DNA of 64,000 nucleotides from Exobacillus caeni. GTDB lineage: Bacteria; Bacillota; Bacilli; Bacillales; Guptibacillaceae. The position numbers and the translations under genes were made by a program. The first letter of the stretch is position 1; each line of letters begins with the position of its first letter. The notes beneath the pieces were generated by a model. The model ran no database searches, was not told where the DNA came from, and saw only the letters and a program-made list of their open reading frames with translations. Positions 52,015 to 59,855 of this stretch are shown here, piece by piece. The stretch spans positions 119,866-183,865 of the forward strand of contig NZ_SWLG01000002.1 in NCBI RefSeq assembly GCF_005747095.1. The letters are read 5' to 3'.

Positions 52015-52914
52015 TTACCTTAATGCCCTTACACCTTCTTTCTGAAAATCGATTACATCCAATATTCTTTGTTTTTGTGATTCAGCCATTGGTAACTCAG
52101 TTGCTTTCTCGAGCTTTATCCATTTGTACGCTGTTGATTCATCGTCAATCCTGGGATTGCCGCTTTTGATCGTGCCTTTATAAAGAATTGCAAATTCTTG
52201 ACGCACTTCACCATCAGAATAGGCAATGATATGCTCGGGGTTTGTATAAGTTCCGATAAAGTCTGTTACTTCTACGGTGTATCCGAGTTCTTCCTGTACT
52301 TCTCTTATAGCGCAGGTTTTTAAGTCTTCTCCAATCTCTAACGTTCCTCCGGGCATTGTCCATTTTCCGCTATCCCGTCGTTCTAAAAGTAAAATCTCTT
52401 CATTCTCATTTACTATTCCCACTGCTGCGGCAGGTCTGATTGAATTTACAGCTGGTGCATCATTTTTATTAGTAAAATCCAGGCGTGTTGTTTTAATTTT
52501 AGTATTCAACCAGTCGTTAACAATTTTTGAGACTTCGATCTCCTGTTTATCATTTCCTGAAGGTGATTTAACAAATAAGATTGTGGTACCTGGCTTAGAC
52601 TTTTGCGCATAATGAAAGCCGGGAGGTATTTTATAAAAATCTCCTTTTTTAAATCGATATTCTGTGCCTGTTTCTACTTCCAGGTATTCTGTCATGCCAC
52701 TGATCACATATATATACTCATTGGCTTGTGTGTGATAATGAGGAGCTTCATGGGTGAAATCATTATAAGAAGAAATACCAATTTCTAAGTTGCTACCTTC
52801 AATATGTTTTAGTTTCTGGGGTCTATCTAATTGGCCAACTAAGTACTGCCTGTTAGTACTAGCTAAAGCTGATTCTATTTCCTTATTTCCTATCATAGTG
52901 ATTTTAGGTTGCAT
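52015..52914 (-). CDS. Cupin-Nudix hydrolase fusion protein
   Basis: A 299-residue two-domain protein. The N-terminal half is a cupin with HYHTQANEYIYVISGMTEYL (metal-site His pair and Glu) and KKGDFYKIPPGFHYAQ. The C-terminal half is a Nudix domain with a full Nudix box: GX5EX7REUXEEXGU matched by TLEIGEDLKTCAIREVQEEL after a GG. It probably hydrolyses a nucleotide-diphosphate-linked molecule, with the cupin giving ligand sensing or a second reaction. The ATG at 52914 has GGAGGG upstream; the reading frame extends to 53016 but without a better start. This fusion is uncommon and its substrate is unknown. Confidence 0.8.
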   Translation of the reverse strand: MQPKITMIGNKEIESALASTNRQYLVGQLDRPQKLKHIEGSNLEIGISSYNDFTHEAPHYHTQANEYIYVISGMTEYLEVETGTEYRFKKGDFYKIPPGFHYAQKSKPGTTILFVKSPSGNDKQEIEVSKIVNDWLNTKIKTTRLDFTNKNDAPAVNSIRPAAAVGIVNENEEILLLERRDSGKWTMPGGTLEIGEDLKTCAIREVQEELGYTVEVTDFIGTYTNPEHIIAYSDGEVRQEFAILYKGTIKSGNPRIDDESTAYKWIKLEKATELPMAESQKQRILDVIDFQKEGVRALR

Positions 52915-53004
52915 CATTTCCCTCCATGTAAAAAAAGTAGTGGCTTCCATAAGGAGTTCTTGCTGGCTGTTATTCCTAGTATTATCCATATAAAAAGCAA
53001 GTAG

Positions 53005-53032
53005 CCACTTAATCAAACGTTTGATTAAGTGG
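53005..53032. terminator. Perfect 28-bp palindrome (TCAAACGTTTGA family, copy c)
   Basis: The arms extend the shared AATCAAAC core by CCACTT and its complement, giving a 14-bp perfect stem with no spare loop. It lies between two minus-strand genes, after the inositol-phosphatase-like gene in reading direction, so it may terminate that transcript. Confidence 0.65.
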
Positions 53033-53103
53033 TGATTTGTTATTGCATCTAAACAAGGAACTCGACATATTCAACAAAAAGAAGGATCCCGGTTAAATGG
53101 ATT

Positions 53104-53886
53104 TTATTTGTATGTATCATGAATTAAGTCATCAAGCTTGTGAAAGATTGCATGGTTTCCAGCCAATACATAATATCCTCTCTCTTTAGGGACTGCTCTC
53201 GTTCTACCGCCTGCTTCTTCAATCATAAGCCTGCCTGCTGCGAAGTCCCATTCATGTAATCCAAATTCCCAGAACCCATCAAATCTACCAGCTGCAACCT
53301 GGCAAAGATCAAGAGCTGCACTACCGGTACGACGGACCCCTCTAATCTTTGTAACGATATTTACAAAGTGATCAAGGTTATTCTCAGGATTGGTGGCTCG
53401 GTCATAGGGAAATCCGGTTCCTACTAAAGCCTGATGCAATTCATTCCGGTTCGATACAGCTAAACTTCTGTCATTCACATAAGCTCCTTGACCTTTTACA
53501 GCTAAATACAAATCATTTAATTTAGGGGCATATACCACGCCGATAATCGTTTCTCCGTTATATTTAACTCCGACTGAGATACAAAAGAAAGGGAATCCGT
53601 GAGCATAGTTTGTTGTGCCGTCTATCGGATCGATCACCCATTGGTACCCTTCCGATCCTTCATGGCTTCCGGTTTCTTCTGACAAAATACTATGGGTGGG
53701 ATAGGTTGACTGTATCTTATCGATTAAGTATTTTTCTGTCCAGATATCCACTTCTGTTACAAGGTCAATTGCCGCGCTTTTTTCTGAAAACGATACTGTT
53801 TTTTCGAGTTTAGCTACCTGTTCCTTTCCTGCTTCAATAATCCAGGATTTAATCGAATTAATAATAGTTTTCCACTCTTTATTCAT
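53104..53886 (-). CDS. Inositol monophosphatase family protein
   Basis: A 260-residue metal-dependent sugar-phosphate phosphatase. Motifs are LVTEVDIWTEKYL, SEETG with the first metal Glu, WVIDPIDGTTNYAHGFPFF (metal-binding Asp residues and GT) and the C-terminal GLHEWDFAAGRLMIEEAGG. It may act on inositol-1-phosphate, fructose-1,6-bisphosphate, NADP or a related phosphate; Bacillus members vary. ATG 53886 has GAAAGGAG upstream. It is a monocistronic unit divergent from the PTS operon. Confidence 0.9.
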   Translation of the reverse strand: MNKEWKTIINSIKSWIIEAGKEQVAKLEKTVSFSEKSAAIDLVTEVDIWTEKYLIDKIQSTYPTHSILSEETGSHEGSEGYQWVIDPIDGTTNYAHGFPFFCISVGVKYNGETIIGVVYAPKLNDLYLAVKGQGAYVNDRSLAVSNRNELHQALVGTGFPYDRATNPENNLDHFVNIVTKIRGVRRTGSAALDLCQVAAGRFDGFWEFGLHEWDFAAGRLMIEEAGGRTRAVPKERGYYVLAGNHAIFHKLDDLIHDTYK

Positions 53887-54005
53887 GTGTATCTCCTTTC
53901 AAGATTTTTTACAATTATACAGGAAATGTTGCTTTTTTCCACTTTATTGTCCAGTATAACGCATTAAAAAGTATTACAAAATTTAAAAATTATCTGAAAA
54001 ATACA

Positions 54006-54034
54006 TTGAAATGACTGGAAATTAGGTTTATGAT
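54006..54034 (+). promoter_or_regulatory. Promoter of the galactitol-type PTS operon
   Basis: TTGAAA and TATGAT are 17 bases apart. The inverted-repeat operator begins four bases after the -10 box. Confidence 0.75.
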
Positions 54035-54038
54035 GTTT

Positions 54039-54065
54039 ATAAATGTTCCGCATAAGAACAAATGT
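54039..54065. promoter_or_regulatory. Candidate SorC-type operator, copy A
   Basis: ATAAATGTT, nine bases, then AACAAATGT: an imperfect inverted repeat covering the likely transcription start. The same right half occurs at the same distance from the -10 box before the dehydrogenase operon, and again before the glucitol PTS gene. Confidence 0.6.
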
Positions 54066-54081
54066 AAAGGAGGTGGGATTA

Positions 54082-54543
54082 TTGGAAGCTATTACTCGTT
54101 ATATAGCAACATTTAAACAAATGGAAGTTGTAACAAGAGAGGAGGCGATTGATGGACTTTCTGTTGTATTAAATGAAAGCGGTTACGTAAAAGAAACCTT
54201 TTTAAGTGCTGTGCTTGAAAGAGAGAAGGTTCATCCAACCGGATTACCGGCTGCAGTAGGTGTTGCCATTCCGCATACCGATACAGAACATGTCTTGAAA
54301 CCGGCATTAGCTGTTGGTGTATTAGAAAATCCAGTTCCTTTTCAAGTGATGGGAAATCCTGAAGAAAATGTGGAGGTGAAGATCGTTTTCCTATTAGCGA
54401 TGAAAGAGCCACAAGCCCAACTCGATCTTCTGCAAAAACTGATGGGGCTTCTTCAAAATGAGGAACTTTTAATTCAGTTGAGTAAAAGTGAAAATCTAGA
54501 ACAGGCAAAAAAAATATTTTCTACCATACCAATCGGGGAGTGA
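54082..54543 (+). CDS. PTS EIIA component, fructose/galactitol type
   Basis: A 153-residue PTS_EIIA_2 domain. The phosphorylated histidine is His65 in AAVGVAIPHTDTEH. It receives phosphate from HPr and passes it to the EIIB protein encoded next. TTG 54082 has AAAGGAGGTG upstream; the frame extends upstream to 54043 but overlaps the operator. The three PTS genes are tightly spaced and form one permease of the galactitol (GAT) class. Confidence 0.9.
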   Translation: MEAITRYIATFKQMEVVTREEAIDGLSVVLNESGYVKETFLSAVLEREKVHPTGLPAAVGVAIPHTDTEHVLKPALAVGVLENPVPFQVMGNPEENVEVKIVFLLAMKEPQAQLDLLQKLMGLLQNEELLIQLSKSENLEQAKKIFSTIPIGE

Positions 54544-54548
54544 TTAAG

Positions 54549-54830
54549 ATGTCAAAAAAAATAGCTGTCATTTGTGGAACAGGAGCAGCAACGTCAACGA
54601 TTATTATGAACAAGTTAACGAAGTTTTTAGAAGAAAAACAAATTAAGGCGAGGACAACACAGTCAAATGTTAATGCAATTGCAAATAGCTATGAGGATTA
54701 TGACTTGATTGTATCTACTACCCATGTCCCCAATTCCGTTACGACAAAGGTTATCAATGCTGTACCGATTTTGACTGGGATCGGAGCGGACAAAGTCTAC
54801 GATGAAATTGAAAAAGAACTTAATTCTTAA
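54549..54830 (+). CDS. PTS EIIB component, galactitol type
   Basis: A 93-residue PTS_IIB domain with the phosphocysteine loop ICGTGAATST (Cys9). It transfers phosphate to the sugar as EIIC moves it. ATG 54549 has GGGGAG nine bases upstream; a GTG at 54540 overlaps the EIIA stop. Length and the closing DKVYDEIEKEL fit the GatB group. Confidence 0.88.
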   Translation: MSKKIAVICGTGAATSTIIMNKLTKFLEEKQIKARTTQSNVNAIANSYEDYDLIVSTTHVPNSVTTKVINAVPILTGIGADKVYDEIEKELNS

Positions 54831-54849
54831 AATATAAGGGGAGGTTCTT

Positions 54850-56202
54850 ATGGATATCTTAGAATATATCGTTGGGCTCGGCCCATCAGTTATGCTTCCA
54901 ATTATTATTTTCCTTTTTGGCTTGCTTGTGAAAGCCAAGCCAAGTACGGCTTTTCGTTCTGGACTTATAGTTGGTATTGGATTTGTTGGAATTAACCTGG
55001 TGATCGGGCTTCTTGTTAATAGTCTTGGACCTGCAGCTAAGGATATGGTTTCTAGACTAGGTGTAGAGCTAAGTATTATTGATGTTGGCTGGCCAGCGAC
55101 CTCAGCGATTTCCTTCGGTTCTACTGTGGGTGCACTTGCAATTCCGATCGGCCTTGGAGTTAACGTGGCAATGCTCTTTTTTGGCTTAACGAAGACTTTG
55201 AATGTCGATCTCTGGAATCTATGGCATATAGCATTTACAGGTGCTCTTGTTTCTATATTGACTGGCAGTATAACAATGGGAATTGTGACAGCACTTGTCC
55301 ACACGATCATTATTCTTGTTCTTGCTGATTTAACAGCAAAGCATGTGCAGGAGTATTATGGTTATCCAAACGTCTCTTTTCCACATGGGACTTCAACTCC
55401 ATATTATTTGATTGCACTCCCTATGAATAAGGTTTTCGATAGTATACCAGGTATCAAAAATATTAAAGCTGACCCGGATACGATTCAAAAGCGACTCGGT
55501 GTTTTTGGGGAACCGATGGTGCTAGGCTTGATTCTTGGAGCATTTATTGGAGTTTTAGCAGGATGGAATGTTCAGGAAACATTGACGCTCGGCGTTCAAA
55601 TGGCAACAGTTATGTTGCTACTTCCAAGAGTCACCTCCATTTTAATGGAAGGATTGATGCCTATTTCTGAGGCGGCCGGTGACCTTGTGAAAAAACGTTT
55701 GCCTGAACGTGACCTATATATCGGTATGGATTCAGCACTTGCTGTTGGACACCCGGCTGTAATCGCTTCTACATTATTATTGATTCCGATAGTGTTGGGG
55801 ATCGCGGCATTTTTGCCCGGGAACAAAGTCCTTCCATTCGCAGACCTTGTAACGATACCATTTATTATTTGCTTAATGGTTCCAGTTTTTAGAGGGAACG
55901 TATTTCGAACAGTAGTGACAGGTGCAGTCGCTATTGGAATAGGTTTATGGATTGCAACGTATATTTCTCCATTTTTCACATCTGCAGCAAAAAATGCTGG
56001 ATTTCAGTTCCCTGAGGGCGCGAGCCAGATCTCATCTTTAGTTGATGGAGCGGTACCTACGACAGCTATTATGATTTTTGCAAGTAAACTCGGCTATGTT
56101 GGTTTAGTAGGTATCGGAATTATCTTTTTAGCTATTGCATCTTACCAAAAGAAAAAAGCTGCAAGAGCTGAAAAAGAGTCTAGTGAAGAGTTTACCGCTT
56201 AA
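54850..56202 (+). CDS. PTS EIIC component, galactitol type
   Basis: A 450-residue EIIC-GAT membrane protein with about 11 hydrophobic segments. Characteristic parts include LGPSVMLPIIIFLFGLLVKAKPSTAFRSGL near the start (shown here by its SVMLPIIIFLFGLLVKAKP core) and YYGYPNVSFPHGTSTPYYLIALPMNKVFD. ATG 54850 has GGGGAGG upstream. It carries a pentitol, galactitol or an unidentified sugar; the downstream class II aldolase-type pseudogene once may have processed its product. Without that enzyme, where the sugar phosphate now goes is unclear. Confidence 0.88.
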   Translation: MDILEYIVGLGPSVMLPIIIFLFGLLVKAKPSTAFRSGLIVGIGFVGINLVIGLLVNSLGPAAKDMVSRLGVELSIIDVGWPATSAISFGSTVGALAIPIGLGVNVAMLFFGLTKTLNVDLWNLWHIAFTGALVSILTGSITMGIVTALVHTIIILVLADLTAKHVQEYYGYPNVSFPHGTSTPYYLIALPMNKVFDSIPGIKNIKADPDTIQKRLGVFGEPMVLGLILGAFIGVLAGWNVQETLTLGVQMATVMLLLPRVTSILMEGLMPISEAAGDLVKKRLPERDLYIGMDSALAVGHPAVIASTLLLIPIVLGIAAFLPGNKVLPFADLVTIPFIICLMVPVFRGNVFRTVVTGAVAIGIGLWIATYISPFFTSAAKNAGFQFPEGASQISSLVDGAVPTTAIMIFASKLGYVGLVGIGIIFLAIASYQKKKAARAEKESSEEFTA

Positions 56203-56216
56203 GAGGTGGATTAGAA

Positions 56217-56787
56217 TGCTTGAGGGACTTAAAGAAAGAGTGAACACACTGGTCTGATTATAATGAAACCAAGTGGTATGCCTTATTCTGAGATGAAACC
56301 TGAAGACATGCTTGTATTAACAGATGATGGAAAAGTTATAGAGGGGGAGCATACCCCTTCTGTAGACACAGCTGCTCACCTTTACATTTACAAACAAAGA
56401 CCGGAGATAAGAGGAATTGTCCATACGCATTCTAATTATGCAACAAGTTTCGCTGCACTAGGGCAGGAAATCCCTCCTATTGTGACATCAGTTTCCGATA
56501 TGTTTTGAGGTCCGGTGTCTGTTGGGCCCTATGTAGCAGTTGGCAGTGAAGCGATCGGTAAGGCTATTGTTGAAAACATATGCAGCTCAACCGCAATCTT
56601 AATGAAACATCATGGGGTTTTTACAGTCGGTGTAACACCGTAATCTGCTTTCAAATCGGCAGTAGTTATAGAAGACGTTGCTAAGACTATTCATCTGGCA
56701 TTCCTAAGAGGAAAACCTGATCAGTTATCTGAAAAACAGATAAAAATGGCAAATGAGTTTAACCAATTTGAATATGGGCAAAAGTAA
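56217..56787 (+). pseudogene. Class II aldolase / L-ribulose-5-phosphate 4-epimerase family pseudogene
   Basis: A decayed AraD/FucA-family gene. A ribosome binding site (AAGAGGTGG) and the start MLEGLKERVNTLV are followed by a stop and a frame change; about 20 residues that normally precede the KPSG motif are missing. The second frame has MKPSGMPYSEMKPEDM and the metal-binding GIVHTHSNYAT, then TGA at 56506, GPVSVGPYVAVGSEAIG and MKHHGVFTVGVTP, then TAA at 56641, and continues to a stop at 56787 (QFEYGQK). Thus there is one deletion/frameshift and two nonsense mutations, all in an otherwise readable frame. The lesions look recent, since the rest is well preserved. Confidence 0.85.
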
Positions 56788-56796
56788 CATAAGATT

Positions 56797-56835
56797 GCAA
56801 AGGTATAGGGAAGTACCTTTGCAGTCTTATTTTTT
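56797..56835 (+). terminator. Terminator of the PTS operon
   Basis: A 9-bp stem GCAAAGGTA / TACCTTTGC followed by AGTCTTATTTTTT, directly after the pseudogene. Confidence 0.85.
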
Positions 56836-56845
56836 CAGAAAAATA

Positions 56846-56868
56846 TGGTATAATTAAAGAACAAATGT
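56846..56868 (+). promoter_or_regulatory. Extended -10 promoter with an AACAAATGT half site
   Basis: TGGTATAAT fits an extended -10 box without a good -35. The half site AACAAATGT at 56860-56868 matches the right half of the SorC-type operator, but no clear left half is seen. Confidence 0.4.
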
Positions 56869-56997
56869 TATACAATGTAACTAATGTAATTCTTACGAGA
56901 CTAACGCATCTTTGATATCAAGCGAGGTCTTCCACTGTTCTTTTTTTAATTGAAAAACGAGTGTAATTGGAAAAAGGATTTAAGGAGAGGAAGCAAA

Positions 56998-57348
56998 ATG
57001 AAAAAGAATGAAATGGATTTCGATCTTTTTTGTTTACATTGTAAGGAAGAAGTAGACCACCATTTCACTTATATAAATGACGAAATTTCGAAAGTGCAAT
57101 GTACCCAGTGTGGTCACGTATTGGAATTTAAAGTTGATTTGATGAAAGAATTTTCTCGTGAGCTTTATGAAAAAATCGCAAGGAAACCACATCGTTTAAC
57201 CGAGGAATATAAGGAAGACTTCAGTAAGTTTTTATTTTCTATGCCCATAAGAATTGTGAAAAAGCCTTATGCAGTTTATAAATATATAAAAGATACAAAA
57301 GAGGTCTTTAGTGATTATCACAAAAAAGACGACAAAAAAGAAAGCTGA
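56998..57348 (+). CDS. Zinc-ribbon protein of unknown function
   Basis: A 116-residue protein with two CxxC pairs, CLHC and CTQC, that form a zinc ribbon at the N-terminus, followed by a charged helical region (EFSRELYEKIARKPHRLTEEYKEDF shown by its EFSRELYEKIARK start) and a Lys-rich tail. Proteins of this kind are known in Bacilli as uncharacterised zinc-ribbon or 'bh' proteins; this match is from memory, not verified. ATG 56998 has GGAGAGG upstream. It precedes HPr by 42 bases and could share its transcript. Confidence 0.6.
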   Translation: MKKNEMDFDLFCLHCKEEVDHHFTYINDEISKVQCTQCGHVLEFKVDLMKEFSRELYEKIARKPHRLTEEYKEDFSKFLFSMPIRIVKKPYAVYKYIKDTKEVFSDYHKKDDKKES

Positions 57349-57390
57349 CATATTAAGTTAGCAAATTTTAAGGTAGAGGGGAATTTAGAA

Positions 57391-57657
57391 ATGGCAGAAA
57401 AAGTATTTCATATCACAGCAGATTCAGGCCTTCATGCTCGCCCAGCAAGTATGTTGGTGCAAGCGGCAAGCAAGTTTACTTCTGAAATCAACCTGGAGTA
57501 TAAAGACAAAACAGTAAACTTGAAATCGATTATGGGTGTTATGTCTCTTGGAATTCCAAGTGGATCGGACGTAAAAGTGACCGCTCAGGGAGATGACGAA
57601 GAAGAAGCGATTTCTTCCATTGCTGAAACAATGGAAAAAGAGGGACTTGCTGAATAA
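57391..57657 (+). CDS. ptsH: Phosphocarrier protein HPr
   Basis: An 88-residue HPr. His15 is in [10 protein letters not shown] (phosphorylated by Enzyme I) and Ser46 is in [12 protein letters not shown] (phosphorylated by HPr kinase for catabolite repression). Both are intact. It is unusual that ptsI does not follow; a terminator lies directly after the gene, so this is not a ptsHI operon. It is the expected phosphate donor to the PTS proteins in this region, and its high similarity in motifs to B. subtilis PtsH suggests full function rather than a Crh-type regulator (Crh lacks His15). Confidence 0.92.
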   Translation: MAEKVFHITADSGLHARPASMLVQAASKFTSEINLEYKDKTVNLKSIMGVMSLGIPSGSDVKVTAQGDDEEEAISSIAETMEKEGLAE

Positions 57658-57670
57658 AAAAAGATAACTA

Positions 57671-57710
57671 AAGCCTGCAAAGATTCATTCTTTGCAGGCT
57701 TTTTTATTTT
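57671..57710 (+). terminator. Terminator of the HPr gene
   Basis: A 13-bp perfect stem AAGCCTGCAAAGA / TCTTTGCAGGCTT with a five-base loop and a T tract. Confidence 0.95.
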
Positions 57711-57783
57711 GGTTTCAAACTCTGTGGAAGGGTTAGCAGGTGTGAAAATTTCATCTATAAATGTAAAAATAGTTGTTTATCTC

Positions 57784-57812
57784 TTGACGAAAAATTCTAA
57801 AAACAGTATGAT
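57784..57812 (+). promoter_or_regulatory. Promoter of the acetoin/2-oxoacid dehydrogenase operon
   Basis: TTGACG and TATGAT with 17 bases between. Its -10 box and the next 30 bases closely resemble those of the PTS operon promoter at 54029. Confidence 0.75.
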
Positions 57813-57816
57813 GTTT

Positions 57817-57843
57817 ACAAAAGTAACAAGTAAGAACAAATGT
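57817..57843. promoter_or_regulatory. Candidate SorC-type operator, copy B
   Basis: ACAAAAGTA, nine bases, AACAAATGT, at the same four-base distance from the -10 box as copy A. The left half is weaker than in copy D. Confidence 0.55.
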
Positions 57844-57860
57844 AAAGAGGAGGAAAGAAA

Positions 57861-58844
57861 GTGGAAAAAACTCTTACCCTACCATCACATATTACTACGG
57901 AAAAATTAAAGGATCTTTATAAGCAAATGTGGCTTATTCGCTATTTCGATGAAAAGGTTGACCAATTTTTTGCAAAAGGAATGATTCATGGTACGACTCA
58001 TTTATGTGTCGGCCAGGAAGCTTCGGCAGCAGGAGCAATTGCTGCATTACAAGATAAAGACAAAATAACCAGTACCCATCGTGGTCACGGACATTGTATT
58101 GCTAAAGGAGCAGAAACTGATCGTATGATGGCTGAACTGTTTGGGCGTGAAACAGGTTATTGTAAAGGAAAAGGCGGTTCGATGCATATTGCGGACCTTG
58201 AAAAAGGGAATCTTGGAGCGAACGGAATCGTAGGAGGAGGAATACCGCTTGCTGTAGGCGCGGCCTTAACTTCTAAAATGAAGAAAGAAGGATATGTCGT
58301 TCTTTGTTTCTTTGGAGACGGGGCAAGTAATGAAGGTAGCTTCCACGAATCCTTAAATCTCGCTTCTGTTTGGGATCTTCCTGTTGTATTCGTTTGCGAA
58401 AACAATCAGTACGGAATGTCGGGACCGGTTAAAGAAATGGTGAATATCGAAAATATCGCTGAACGTGCGGGTAGCTATGGAATACCTGGTAAAGCAGTCG
58501 ATGGAAACGACATGGTAGAGATCATCAATACGGTTTATGATGCAGTGGAAAATGCCCGGAGCGGAAACGGTCCATCTCTTATTGAAATGAAAACATATCG
58601 CTGGAAGGGCCATTCAAAGAGTGATGCCAAAAAGTACCGTACTCGTGAAGAGGAAAAAGAGTGGAGAGAAAAAGATCCAATCCAGAGGTTCAAAGAAGTA
58701 CTAATCGAAGAGGACATTTTGACAGAAGAACAGGCAAAGAACCTCCAGGAAGAGGCAAAGCAAGAAATTGACGATGCCGTTAAATTTGCAGAAAACAGTC
58801 CAGAACCATCTACCGATACATTATTAGAAGATGTCTATGCATAA
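57861..58844 (+). CDS. acoA: Thiamine-dependent dehydrogenase E1 alpha subunit (AcoA/PdhA-like)
   Basis: A 327-residue E1 alpha subunit. The ThDP-binding motif [31 protein letters not shown] (shown by its [13 protein letters not shown] start) and the [12 protein letters not shown] and KGKGGSMHI segments are clear. GTG 57861 has GAGGAGG upstream. The small size and order alpha, beta, E2, E3 fit AcoABCL (acetoin dehydrogenase) as well as some PdhABCD complexes. Acetoin is favoured by size and by similarity of context to PTS genes, but no AcoR regulator is present, so the substrate remains open. Confidence 0.82.
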   Translation: MEKTLTLPSHITTEKLKDLYKQMWLIRYFDEKVDQFFAKGMIHGTTHLCVGQEASAAGAIAALQDKDKITSTHRGHGHCIAKGAETDRMMAELFGRETGYCKGKGGSMHIADLEKGNLGANGIVGGGIPLAVGAALTSKMKKEGYVVLCFFGDGASNEGSFHESLNLASVWDLPVVFVCENNQYGMSGPVKEMVNIENIAERAGSYGIPGKAVDGNDMVEIINTVYDAVENARSGNGPSLIEMKTYRWKGHSKSDAKKYRTREEEKEWREKDPIQRFKEVLIEEDILTEEQAKNLQEEAKQEIDDAVKFAENSPEPSTDTLLEDVYA

Positions 58845-58857
58845 GGAGGACTTGAAA

Positions 58858-59841
58858 ATGAGGGAGATTACTTATTTAGAAGCTGTTAGGGAAGCGATGA
58901 GCCAGGAAATGAGGAAAAATGACGATGTGTTTATTCTTGGCGAAGATATTGGTGTTTATGGAGGAGCATTTGGAGTAACCCGCGGAATGATAGAGGAGTT
59001 CGGTCCTGAGCGGATTCGCAATACCCCTATCTCTGAAGCCGCTATCGCAGGAGGAGCGGTTGGTGCTGCACTAACTGGAATGCGCCCGATACTTGAGCTT
59101 CAGTTCTCTGATTTTATTACCATTGCAATGGATCAGATCGTCAACCAGGCTGCCAAGCTTCGCTATATGTATGGCGGGAAAGGTAGTGTGCCGATGGTGC
59201 TTCGCACACCAGCTGGTTCTGGTACCGGTGCAGCCGCTCAACACTCTCAGAGTCTTGAGGCATGGGTTGCCCACATTCCAGGGTTAAAAGTAGTCCAGCC
59301 ATCAACGGCTTATGATGCAAAAGGATTACTTAAAGCAGCGATTGATGATGAGAATCCTGTTATCTTTTATGAACATAAGCTTCTTTATAAAACAAAAGGA
59401 GACGTACCTGAAGAACAATATTCTATCCCGATCGGAAAAGCGGATATTAAACGGGAAGGGAAAGATGTCACTGTCGTGGCAACTTCCATTATGGTACACA
59501 AAGCACTTGAAGCGGCTGAAGAACTTGAAAAAGAAGGAATCGATGTAGAAGTAATCGATCCTCGCACTCTGGTACCGCTTGATGAGGAAACCATTGTTAA
59601 CTCTGTGAAAAAGACTGGCCGACTTATCGTGGTCCATGAAGCTGTAAAACGCGGAGGTTTCGGTGGTGAAATCGCAAGTGTTATCGCAGAGAGTGAAGCA
59701 TTTGATTATCTGGATTCGCCGATCAAGCGTTTAGGAGGATTGCCGATCCCGATCCCGTATAATCCAAACCTGGAAAAAGCTGCCGTACCACAGGTGCCAG
59801 ATATTATAGATGCAGTGAAAGAAACGGTCCGTTTTAAATAG
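58858..59841 (+). CDS. acoB: Thiamine-dependent dehydrogenase E1 beta subunit (AcoB-like)
   Basis: A 327-residue E1 beta subunit. It begins [18 protein letters not shown], has [38 protein letters not shown] and [20 protein letters not shown], and ends with [24 protein letters not shown] 58858 has AAGGAGG upstream; an ATG at 58831 overlaps the alpha stop. It forms the alpha2beta2 E1 component with the upstream gene, 13 bases away. Confidence 0.88.
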   Translation: MREITYLEAVREAMSQEMRKNDDVFILGEDIGVYGGAFGVTRGMIEEFGPERIRNTPISEAAIAGGAVGAALTGMRPILELQFSDFITIAMDQIVNQAAKLRYMYGGKGSVPMVLRTPAGSGTGAAAQHSQSLEAWVAHIPGLKVVQPSTAYDAKGLLKAAIDDENPVIFYEHKLLYKTKGDVPEEQYSIPIGKADIKREGKDVTVVATSIMVHKALEAAEELEKEGIDVEVIDPRTLVPLDEETIVNSVKKTGRLIVVHEAVKRGGFGGEIASVIAESEAFDYLDSPIKRLGGLPIPIPYNPNLEKAAVPQVPDIIDAVKETVRFK

Positions 59842-59855
59842 GAAGGGGGATAACG

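Noticed and set aside
54663..55310. A 215-codon minus-strand open frame across EIIB/EIIC
   Set aside because: Antisense to well-supported PTS genes; its composition is low-complexity Ile/Pro/Thr as expected from an antisense of membrane protein code.
56506..56508. In-frame TGA of the aldolase as a selenocysteine codon
   Set aside because: The same gene also has a TAA and a frame break, no SECIS-like structure stands out, and the family does not use selenocysteine.
57391..57657. HPr paralogue as Crh
   Set aside because: Crh lacks the phosphorylatable His15, which is present here in the GLHARPAS motif.
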